A stretch of DNA of 6,051 nucleotides from the NCBI GenBank assembly GCA_024638355.1, contig JAHEKO010000151.1:2342-8392 (forward strand), written 5' to 3'. The stretch comes from Acidobacteriota bacterium. GTDB taxonomy: Bacteria > Acidobacteriota > Thermoanaerobaculia > Multivoradales > JAHEKO01. The notes beneath the pieces were generated by a model that saw only the letters and a program-made list of their open reading frames with translations, was not told where the DNA came from and searched no databases. A program made the translations under genes and the position numbers. Shown here piece by piece: positions 1-5,900 of this stretch (within the stretch, counting starts at the first letter, position 1; the number at the start of each line of letters is the position of its first letter).

Positions 1-407
1 AGGACGATCAGCTCGGCTCCCCAGTCGAGGGCCTCTTCGAGGTACTTCATCTGCTGCCAGGTGCTGGTGCCATTCCAGGCAAAGACCCGGAGCTCGGCGG
101 GTACTGCGCCGGCGTTGAGGTTCAGCAACAGCTCCAGGCGCCGCGCGTAGCTGTCGCCCCACTGGTTGGCGTAGCCGGTGGTGAACGAATCGCCGATGAT
201 CGCGACCCGGAAGGCCGGCCCGTTCGGCGACGTCCACGGGTGGCGGCGCTCGATGTGGGGGACGAACGCGGAGTTCGGCCGGTCGTACGTCGGATCGAGC
301 TCCGCCGGTCCGCCGACGCCCGCGAGGCGAAGGGCGATCTCGAGCCCGCCGAGCGCCACGAGAACCCCGAAGAACATCAGGCCTGTGGCCTTGAGAAGCG
401 ATCTCAT
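1..407 (-). CDS. SGNH/GDSL-family hydrolase, N-terminal part (truncated by left edge)
   Basis: Reading leftward from an ATG at 405-407, the frame stays open for 135 codons to the window edge, so the C-terminus is missing. Residues about 9-31 form a hydrophobic segment (LMFFGVLVALGGLEIALRL) that should act as a signal anchor. At residues 69-76 the motif AIIGDSFT matches block I of SGNH/GDSL hydrolases, with Ser74 the expected nucleophile; NGTSTWQQ at 112-119 resembles the region after block I in membrane-anchored members. The Asp-His pair of the catalytic triad would lie beyond the edge. The family contains esterases, lipases and carbohydrate or peptidoglycan O-acyl hydrolases; no substrate can be assigned here. 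An AGGA lies 9 nt before the start. The gene is divergent from the antitoxin at 544. Family assignment is fairly sure, function is not. Confidence 0.85.
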   Translation of the reverse strand, partial: MRSLLKATGLMFFGVLVALGGLEIALRLAGVGGPAELDPTYDRPNSAFVPHIERRHPWTSPNGPAFRVAIIGDSFTTGYANQWGDSYARRLELLLNLNAGAVPAELRVFAWNGTSTWQQMKYLEEALDWGAELIV

Positions 408-489
408 CCGGAAAATCCTAGCAGGCCGGGGGGCCGCCTCCGCCCCATGCTCTTGCTCGCCGACTGAGCCGGTTTCTGGTCTCGGGGAG

Positions 490-503
490 CTCGCCTTTGC
501 GAG
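490..503. repeat. Small perfect hairpin in the 408-543 divergent spacer
   Basis: CTCGC, loop CTTT, GCGAG form a 5-bp stem between the SGNH hydrolase start and the antitoxin start. It is short and could be chance in GC-rich DNA. No convincing sigma-70 promoter boxes were recognised in the rest of the 136-base spacer. Confidence 0.25.
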
Positions 504-543
504 AGGGCCGAAGCGGTACTTCGTCCTGCCGGAGATCGAGGAA

Positions 544-816
544 GTGGCCCGGCACGACGGAGGAGATTCTGCGAAGACGATTCCTGTGCGAGATCTTCAG
601 AAGGGCATCAAGGAAGCCGTGGATTCAGCGCAGGATGACCGCGTCGTCGTCACGCGCCGGGGAAGGCCGGCCGCGGTGCTGCTCGGGGTCGAGGGCAAGG
701 ACTGGGAGACGGTGGTTCTCGAGACGAGCCCGGGATTCTGGAACCTGATCGAAGAGCGGCGGGCGGAGCCGACGCTTTCGACGGAGGAGTTGGTAGGCGA
801 GCTCAGCTCCAGGTGA
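544..816 (+). CDS. Phd/YefM-family antitoxin, orphan
   Basis: This 90-residue protein matches the Phd/YefM antitoxin family along its length. KTIPVRDLQKGIKEAVD (11-27) is the N-terminal DNA-binding strand-helix region, DDRVVVTRRGRPAAVLLGVE (31-50) is the signature core, and FWNLIEERRAEPTLS (65-79) is the typical toxin-neutralising tail. Such proteins bind their own promoter and mask a Doc, RelE/YoeB or PIN-type toxin. No toxin is adjacent: 817 onward is occupied by a convergent DUF1203 gene and nothing toxin-like lies upstream. The open frame runs back to 178, but that part is antisense to the SGNH gene. No ATG exists after about 196; GTG at 544 is the closest usable start, with GGAG at 531-534 placed 9 nt before it. 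The family-typical first codon falls at 571, which reads GCG. The gene may be a solitary regulator or a decaying remnant. Confidence 0.83.
   Translation: MARHDGGDSAKTIPVRDLQKGIKEAVDSAQDDRVVVTRRGRPAAVLLGVEGKDWETVVLETSPGFWNLIEERRAEPTLSTEELVGELSSR
559..565 (+). promoter_or_regulatory. Strong Shine-Dalgarno stranded before GCG (571)
   Basis: GGAGGAG at 559-565 sits 5 nt before codon 571, exactly where family members normally begin (Met-Lys-Thr-Ile). That codon is GCG here, so this ribosome binding site has no start codon in frame. It looks like the relic of the ancestral start. If the GTG at 544 is used, this motif lies inside the coding region. Confidence 0.5.
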
Positions 817-829
817 CCCACTGCGTCGA

Positions 830-847
830 CGCCCTGGTTTCAGGGCG
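830..847. terminator. Hairpin between convergent antitoxin and DUF1203 genes
   Basis: CGCCCTG, loop GTTT, CAGGGCG is a perfect 7-bp stem. It lies 14 nt after the antitoxin stop and covers the DUF1203 stop codon (840-842), so it could end transcripts from both sides. Neither strand has a T-run after it, so it is not a canonical intrinsic terminator; it may stabilise 3' ends or support termination by another route. Confidence 0.42.
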
Positions 848-1328
848 ACATCACCGCCCGCTCGACGCGGCAGTTGAAGCACCCCGGGCCGGCATTGTGG
901 AGGTGCAGGTAGGCGATGTCGTCGCGCGAGAACAGACGCTCGATCGCCCGTGGGATCTCGTCGCCGGAGACCACCTCGGCCGCCACCATCATGGCCTCTC
1001 GGTCGTAGGCGCGGATCGACTGCGGGCGGGCTCGCAGCATCTCCGGGACCTCGCCGACGGCCGGGGTGGCAGTGACGGCAGCGGCGCGTATGAAGATGGG
1101 CCCGGCGGCACGGTAGGGCGACTTGACGTCGTGGTGAAGATGGTGGAGCAAGAGGACCTCCTCACCTGGATCGGCATCCTCCAGGCTGACCCGACAGGGA
1201 TAGCCCGGCTTGGCGTCGGCCCGCATGCGTTGCGCGCCGCGGGCGGCGAGCTCTTCGTCGGGGAGCTCGAACAACTCCGCGTATCTCCCGCTGTCCAGGG
1301 CGGTCAGGCGGAACGATTTCGCATTCAT
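840..1328 (-). CDS. DUF1203 family protein
   Basis: This 162-residue cytoplasmic protein is recognisable as DUF1203, a family without an established function. Family hallmarks seen are LPDEELAARGA (22-32), the GYPCRVSLEDA block (42-52), a V-L-L-L segment followed by SPYRAAGPIF (70-79), VGEVPEMLR (91-99), the conserved REAMM/AEVV region (110-120) and YLHLHNAGPGCFNCRVERA (140-158). Length is normal for the family. The frame extends upstream to 1439, but the ATG at 1326-1328 is the right start: it begins the family match and has AGGAGG 6 nt before it. There is no signal peptide or membrane segment. It reads alone, convergent with the antitoxin gene, and 304 bases downstream of the exported-protein operon, so it probably has its own promoter. 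Cys46, Cys150, Cys153 and a His cluster at 62-66 could suggest metal binding, but this is only a suggestion. Confidence 0.88.
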   Translation of the reverse strand: MNAKSFRLTALDSGRYAELFELPDEELAARGAQRMRADAKPGYPCRVSLEDADPGEEVLLLHHLHHDVKSPYRAAGPIFIRAAAVTATPAVGEVPEMLRARPQSIRAYDREAMMVAAEVVSGDEIPRAIERLFSRDDIAYLHLHNAGPGCFNCRVERAVMSP

Positions 1329-1334
1329 CTCACT

Positions 1335-1340
1335 CCTCCT
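1335..1340 (-). promoter_or_regulatory. Shine-Dalgarno deciding the DUF1203 start
   Basis: On the minus strand AGGAGG lies 6 nt upstream of the ATG at 1326-1328. It settles the start against the longer in-frame alternative beginning at 1439, whose extra 37 residues are Arg-rich and unlike the family. Confidence 0.75.
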
Positions 1341-1505
1341 CGCGTCGTAGCCGGTCCGGGAGTGGCGCCGGCGCACGAGGAACGCTAGCGACGAGGCGCG
1401 CGGACGGCCACCCGTTTCTTGCGCCGGACCGATCGCCATCGGGTTGATCGATCCTCATGATGTGCCCGCCGCTCGCCAAGGTGCGCCAGCTACTCGACAC
1501 CATGT

Positions 1506-1537
1506 GGGTCCGGCTCCTGGGAAAGGAGCCCGGACTC
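1506..1537. repeat. Long bulged stem-loop
   Basis: GTCCGGCTCC (1508-1517) pairs with GGAGC-C-CGGAC (1525-1535) with one bulged C and a 7-base loop TGGGAAA; a G-T wobble and a G-C pair extend it to 1506-1537. It lies about 95 nt after the stop of the exported-protein gene at 1633. No T-run follows on either strand. It may be part of a tandem termination or RNA-stabilising region. Confidence 0.42.
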
Positions 1538-1567
1538 TGAGCCGCGGTGCGTTCTTGCGGATAGCTC

Positions 1568-1599
1568 GCCACCCCCGGACCCACCGATCCGAGGGTGGC
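1568..1599 (-). terminator. Stem-loop after the exported-protein operon
   Basis: GCCACCC (1568-1574) pairs with GGGTGGC (1593-1599). After one C-A mismatch, CGGA (1576-1579) pairs with TCCG (1588-1591) around an 8-base loop, giving 11 pairs. It begins 33 nt downstream of the stop codon of the minus-strand gene ending at 1633, the right place for a terminator. No U-tract follows, so factor-independent termination is uncertain. Confidence 0.45.
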
Positions 1600-1632
1600 T
1601 GGAGGCTCGGTCTCGTGTATCGAGCCGAAGAG

Positions 1633-2145
1633 CTACTTGTGACTCTGGCAGAACACCAGGGTGACCTCTTCCCAGGTCACCTCGCCGGTGACCGGGTCAT
1701 AGGTGCCGTTGCCACCGATACCGCCTTTCGGGTAGCGAGCGCCGCGGATGATCTCGCCGTTGAACGTGAAGGTCCAGGGGAACGGCTCGAAGTTCCAGGT
1801 GACCACCGTTCGATTGGTCCCACGGACGTTCAGCTCTTCGAGCTCCCAGCTGACGTACTCCACGATGTCCGCCGTCAGACCCGACGGGCCGTGGATCGCC
1901 GGCAGGTCGGCGTGCTCGTAGGTGTAGGTGTAGGTCTCTCCGGTGAAGGCGCTCTCGACGAGCCAGCTTCCCCGGTAGCCGATCGCCGTCGGCTCGAACG
2001 AGATGAGCTCGACGAACCTCATCACGTCGCAGCCGCTCTCTTCGACCAGAGAGTCGGAGGCGCGTGCCGCCGGCGGCGAGGCCAGAGCGAGTCCGAGAGC
2101 GAGAAGCGCAATCAGGAACGTACCAGGACAGGTCTTTCGGATCAT
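1633..2145 (-). CDS. Exported hypothetical protein, 170 aa
   Basis: The family is not recognised. Residues 1-29 form a classical Sec signal peptide: a basic start (MIRK), a Leu/Ala-rich core (LIALLALGLALA) and a cleavage site at ARA|S. The mature part of about 141 residues is rich in Thr, Tyr, Trp and Gly with alternating patterns such as TYTYTYEH (71-78) and WTFTFNGEI (124-132), pointing to an all-beta fold. Only two cysteines lie in the mature chain, Cys39 near its start and Cys166 near its end, so a single clasp disulfide is plausible in the periplasm or outside. The ATG at 2143-2145 has AGGAAG 7 nt before it. It follows the 168-aa exported gene by 40 bases in the same direction, so the two are probably co-transcribed. 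It lacks the lipobox of a lipoprotein. Confidence 0.78.
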   Translation of the reverse strand: MIRKTCPGTFLIALLALGLALASPPAARASDSLVEESGCDVMRFVELISFEPTAIGYRGSWLVESAFTGETYTYTYEHADLPAIHGPSGLTADIVEYVSWELEELNVRGTNRTVVTWNFEPFPWTFTFNGEIIRGARYPKGGIGGNGTYDPVTGEVTWEEVTLVFCQSHK

Positions 2146-2177
2146 CTTCGATCTTCCTTTCTTCGAGGGTCAGAGGA

Positions 2178-2203
2178 GCCGCCGCTCACGGCGAGCAGGC
2201 GGC
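2178..2203 (-). repeat. Intercistronic stem-loop covering a stop codon
   Basis: GCCGCC (2178-2183) pairs with GGCGGC (2198-2203) and GCTC (2184-2187) with GAGC (2193-2196). This gives a 10-bp stem with one bulged A (2197) and a 5-base loop, overlapping the stop codon (2186-2188) of the upstream exported-protein gene. It lies 32 nt before the next start codon. It could stabilise the upstream message, attenuate read-through, or tune translation of the second gene. Confidence 0.45.
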
Positions 2204-2692
2204 CCCGATCTCCAGTCGCGACGCGGTGGCCGTTCCACAGCCGCCGCAAAACAGCGGCTCGCCGACGGCGTCGAAGTATTCGAGGCAAGCGGTGATCTCG
2301 GCCACCTTGCAGTCTTCGGAGATCTCCTTCGTCCCGCTGGTCTTCAGCGCGTACACGACGTTGCCGTCGGAGTCGAGGGCGTAGTTGAATATCGTGTAGA
2401 CGAACGAGCGCGGACCCGAGCGCCGCCAGACACCCTTGGACTGGGTGAAGGCGACGGCGTCATCGAAGACTCCCGGGATCGTCGCCGGGATCTCGATCCA
2501 CTCCAGATCCAGCGTTCCGGACAGCCTCGTCCGCCCCTCGTAGCTCGACAGGAACCCCCCACCGCCGTCGATCGCGCCGACCCACGTCCCCTGGAGATCA
2601 CAGGAATTCGGCTGGGCGACGGCCGCTGGTGCCGCGAGCGCCAGCGCGACCAGGACACAGGAGATCGAGAGAATTGGGCTCTTCTGATTCAC
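2186..2692 (-). CDS. Exported hypothetical protein, 168 aa, Cys-rich, beta-barrel-like
   Basis: The start is GTG at 2690-2692, with a full AAGGAGG 7 nt before it; the frame continues upstream to 2839 but that part is Arg/Pro-rich and lies before the ribosome binding site. Residues 1-26 are a Sec signal peptide with cleavage after AVA. The mature protein of about 142 residues opens with CDLQGTWVG (31-39) and later has GVWRRSGPRSFVYT (87-100) followed by a D-x-D-G-N turn (107-111). This strand pattern recalls small lipocalin-like barrels, but that is a resemblance, not an identified family. Six mature cysteines (31, 128, 136, 149, 152, 166), including CGGC at 149-152, suggest up to three disulfides in an oxidising compartment. 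It is the first gene of a probable operon with the 170-aa exported protein and is divergent from the kinase gene. Confidence 0.78.
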   Translation of the reverse strand: MNQKSPILSISCVLVALALAAPAAVAQPNSCDLQGTWVGAIDGGGGFLSSYEGRTRLSGTLDLEWIEIPATIPGVFDDAVAFTQSKGVWRRSGPRSFVYTIFNYALDSDGNVVYALKTSGTKEISEDCKVAEITACLEYFDAVGEPLFCGGCGTATASRLEIGAACSP

Positions 2693-2699
2693 TTTGTTT

Positions 2700-2706
2700 C
2701 CTCCTT
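2700..2706 (-). promoter_or_regulatory. Shine-Dalgarno deciding the GTG start at 2692
   Basis: AAGGAGG on the minus strand, 7 nt before GTG. It places the start directly ahead of a complete signal peptide and rules out the longer in-frame extension. Confidence 0.75.
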
Positions 2707-2761
2707 GGGCCTCGTCAGGAGACCTCGAAGCGAACCTAGCTCTTCGGCGGCCCCCGAAACC

Positions 2762-2799
2762 TGTGAGCGCCTTGAGAGGTTCTTGAGACACGCGTGAGC
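2762..2799. promoter_or_regulatory. Direct-repeat array with 11-bp period, candidate winged-helix operator
   Basis: CTTGAGA occurs at 2771-2777 and again at 2782-2788. A related CGTGAGC follows at 2793-2799. These are 7-bp units separated by 4 bp, so TGAG recurs exactly every 11 bp. A fourth unit TGTGAGC (2762-2768) lies upstream with a 9-bp step, and the octamer GTGAGCGC flanks the array at 2763-2770 and 2794-2801. Seven-plus-four direct repeats are the known geometry of PhoB/OmpR-type head-to-tail binding sites. The array lies in the divergent spacer, 70 bp before the exported-protein start and about 150 bp before the kinase start, and the adjacent kinase carries this type of DNA-binding domain. 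Binding is inferred. Confidence 0.42.
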
Positions 2800-2812
2800 G
2801 CGGCGGGCTGCG

Positions 2813-2839
2813 CCCACCCGGTGGGGTGTCGCGTCCCAC
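2813..2839. repeat. Overlapping inverted repeats CCCACC / GGTGGG / CCCAC
   Basis: CCCACC (2813-2818) and GGTGGG (2820-2825) form a near-perfect dyad around one base. GTGGG (2821-2825) can alternatively pair with CCCAC (2835-2839) around a 9-base loop. In DNA this could be a second protein-binding site; in RNA the two pairings exclude each other. It lies 109 bases or more before the kinase start. Confidence 0.35.
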
Positions 2840-2934
2840 TCTGGAAGTTGGCTAGCTTCTGAGCAGATCGATCCTGCGCCCTTGCGGAGTCTGGCGGGAG
2901 CGATCGAGCCTTCGCCTGCGCGATCAGGCCGGAA

Positions 2935-2940
2935 GGGAGG
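2935..2940 (+). promoter_or_regulatory. Shine-Dalgarno deciding the kinase GTG start
   Basis: GGGAGG ends 7 nt before GTG at 2948-2950. It favours that start over the TTG at 2882, which would add 22 residues not typical of the winged-helix N-terminus. Confidence 0.75.
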
Positions 2941-2947
2941 TGGCTCG

Positions 2948-5900
2948 GTGGTTCGCGATTTCCAGATCGGCGACTGGCGAGTTCAAGCGCAGCTGAACCT
3001 GCTGACCGGTCCGGGCGGCACCGTCAGTGTCGAAGGGCGCTCCATGGCGGTGCTGGTGGCCCTGGCGCGGCGGGCGGGCGAGATCGTCTCGCGCGAGGAG
3101 CTTCTCGACGAGGTCTGGGGCGAGCTCTTCGTCGGCGAGGAGGTGCTGTCCCACGCCATTTGGGACCTGCGCCACGCCCTCGGCGACGACCCCAGGCGAC
3201 CGCGTCTCATTCACACGCACCGCAAGCGCGGCTACCGGCTGACGGCGACCGTGTCGTGGCTCGAGGAAGGCGTCGGCGATACCGGCCGCTTCCGGCTGCT
3301 CGAGCGCGTCGGCGGCGGCGCGATGGGTATCGTCTTCCGCGCCGAAGATACGCGGCTCGGGCGAAGCGTGGCGCTCAAGTTCCTGCCGCCCGAATGGAGC
3401 CGGGACGACCTCGCCAAGGCGCGCTTCCTGCGCGAGGCGAAGACCGCCGCCGCCCTCGACCACCCCAATCTCTGTACGCTGCTCGAGATCAGCGAGACCG
3501 ACGACGGCAGGCTCTACCTGGTCATGCCGTTCTACCGCGGAGAGACGCTGCGCTCGTCTCTCGGCCGGCGAGGGGTGCTGCCTCCCGAGCGCGTCGTCGA
3601 CATCGGCCGCCAGATCGCCGCGGGCCTGGCGGCGCTGCACGAGGTCGGGATCATCCATCGAGACGTCAAGCCCGGCAACGTTCTGCTGACCGACAAGGGT
3701 CAGGTGAAGCTGCTCGATTTCGGGCTGGCCAAGTTCGCCGGATCGACTCGGCTCACCCAGGCGGGCTCCTCACCCGGAACTCCGGGCTACATGTCCCCCG
3801 AGCAGCTTCGCGGCGAAGAAGCCGGAGCGACCTCGGACGTCTGGTCGCTGGGAGCGCTGCTGTACGAAGCGCTCAGCGGCCGGCCACCCTTCGGTTCCGA
3901 GAACCGCGAAGCCGTTTTCTACGCCATTCTCCACTCCGCGCCCGAGCCCTTGACAGCTCGTGGGGTGAACGAACCGCTCGCCAGGGTGATTCACAAAGCC
4001 CTTGCCCGACGGGTCGAGGATCGGTTCGCGAACGCCGGCGACATGAGACTCGAGCTGCTCCAGGTGTCTGGTGCCGCAGCCTCGGCATTGGAGTCGGTGG
4101 GCGCTTCGCCTCCAGCGATCGCTCCCGCAGTCGGGCGGCCGCAACAACCGTCGCCGTCCGAGCCTCCGATGCGACGCCATCCGACTTCCGCAGTGACTCC
4201 TGACCTGGGAGAGGCGGGGGAACGGCGCCGGCAGAGGTGGCCGAGAGCGGCGCTCCTCGCCGCGCTGCTCCTGACAGTGACAGCCGGGCTCTTCGCTCTG
4301 CGGCTGTTTCGAGAGGGACAGGGCGGGACGACGCGGGAGAGCGAGGTCCCGGTAGCGGCGGCAGCACTTCGCGTCGAAATCGGTCGTTTCGAAAACCGCA
4401 CCGGCAATGGGGATCTGGACGGACTCGCCCGGCAGCTGGCCAGCATGGTCGGCACGGGACTGGAAACGACCGGACGAGTCACGCTGTCGCCGCTCGGGAG
4501 GGTCGAGAGCCGTGGCCTGGCGGCCGCGCTCCGGCGGTCTCTCGGGCAGACGGTGCCAGCGGTCAAAGCGGATCTCAGGGCGAGTGGCTCCATCTACCGG
4601 ATCGGTGACGAGCTCGGCGCCGGTGCCGAGGTCACCGACCTGGCGACCGGGGAGCTGCTGCGCAGCGTGGACGTCGGCCCGGTGGATCGGCGGCAAGCCG
4701 AGACGGCGCTGGAAGAGCTCCGCGACCGTGTGATGAGCGTCGTCGCCATGGTTGGCGACACGCCCTACCGGAAGCCGGCGCTGTCTTCCCACATACCTCT
4801 GTACCCGGCGTACCAGGAACTTTGGCTGGGTCTCTCGGTCGACTCCGCCGTCGACTCCGAGATTGCCCGCGAGCATCTCGAGCGGGCGCTCGAGATGGAG
4901 CCGGAGCTCGCCCTCGCCGCCCTCTACCTGGCTGGGGCGCCGCGAGAGTTGGTCGATCGCGCGACAGCCGAGGAGCTGCTGCTCGAGCTCGACACCGGGC
5001 GGCAGCGGTTGACCCCCTACGAGCGTCATCTGACCAGTGCCTTCCTCAATCAGATCCGCGGTCGATGGGCCGACACCCTCCTGCAGCTACGTGGGGCCGA
5101 GACCTGGGCGCCGGCCGATCCGTGGCTCGCGGCGCAGATCTCCGACACCGCGCTGTGGCTCAACCGCCCGCTCGAGGCTCTGGAGGCGACCGCGAGGACT
5201 CCGATCGAGGCGATTCGGGGCCCGTTCGAGCGCTATCGACTGGTGATCAGCCGTGGATACGCGCTGCATTCGCTAGGGCGGTACGAAGAGGAGGTCGCTT
5301 TCGCCCGCCGCGCGCTCGAGCTTCTCCCCAACCTTCCGACCGAGCCCAGGTACGCGGAGGTGCGCGCGCTTGCGGCACTCGGGCGTATCGATGAGCTCGA
5401 GCGCGCGATTGCCGCCAGCCGCGCCGACGTCACGCCGATGTGGGAGGAGAACCTCGCCTGGTACCTGTTGTCGAGCGCGCTACAGCTGCGCGCGCACGGC
5501 AGTCCCGAGTTGGCCCGTGACTACGCGGAGCGCGCTCTCGCCGCCTGCCAGGCGGGGAAGATCTGCAGCGGCGACCAGATGCTCGGCTGGATCTTCTGGC
5601 TCCTCGGGCGTCACGACGACGCGTACGCCCACTTTGCGGATCTGGTGGCGAAGCGGCCCCGGTCCGTCATTCTGCGAGGCCAGCTGGGCTGTCTGGCGGC
5701 GCTGCGCGGTGACAACGAAGAGGCCGAGCGAATCGCTGTCGACATCGACCAGACCCCCGGAGCTCCGGTCTACGGCGTTCGAAAGACCTTCCGCGGGCTC
5801 ATTCGGGCCCACCTCGGCGACCTCGACGGAGCGGTGCGACTCCTCGCCGAGGGCTTTGCGGACGGCGGGAACTACAAGGAGTTCCGCGTCCACCGCCACG

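Larger units (their letters stand above)
1329..1632. other. Non-coding stretch between DUF1203 and the exported-protein operon
   Basis: These 304 bases contain no convincing gene on either strand. They hold the DUF1203 ribosome binding site, presumably its promoter (no clear -35/-10 pair recognised), and two stem-loops at 1506-1537 and 1568-1599. A tiny plus-strand frame at 1457-1540 exists but lacks support. Confidence 0.6.

Noticed and set aside
178..543. N-terminal extension of the antitoxin to the ATG at 178
   Set aside because: This part is antisense to the SGNH hydrolase and unlike any Phd/YefM protein, whose family match begins near 571.
813..1388. 191-codon plus-strand frame right after the antitoxin, considered as a missing toxin
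   Set aside because: It starts at the antitoxin stop, which would suit a toxin, but it is exactly antisense to the DUF1203 gene and shows no PIN, RelE/YoeB or Doc motif.
1457..1540. Short plus-strand frame encoding about 27 residues including KVRQLLDTMWVRLLGKEPGL
   Set aside because: It reads protein-like and might be the tail of a decayed gene, but it has no Shine-Dalgarno, no upstream continuation (a stop at 1445-1447) and ends within a stem-loop.
1444..2295. 283-codon plus-strand frame across the exported-protein genes
   Set aside because: Antisense to two genes that have signal peptides and good ribosome binding sites; no domain of its own.
2003..2797. 264-codon plus-strand frame
   Set aside because: Antisense to the exported-protein operon and crosses the divergent promoter region; Arg-rich shadow.
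2882..2947. TTG start adding 22 residues to the kinase
   Set aside because: GTG at 2948 has GGGAGG 7 nt before it and begins right at the winged-helix domain; the TTG has no comparable signal.
3160..4203. 347-codon plus-strand frame overlapping the kinase
   Set aside because: Arg/Ala-rich shadow in another frame of the kinase gene, with no domain.
3770..5029. 419-codon open frame on the minus strand inside the kinase gene
   Set aside because: It is antisense to a gene with intact kinase motifs, has Arg/Gly/Pro-rich low-quality composition, no recognisable domain and no ribosome binding site. GC-rich coding DNA commonly gives such frames.
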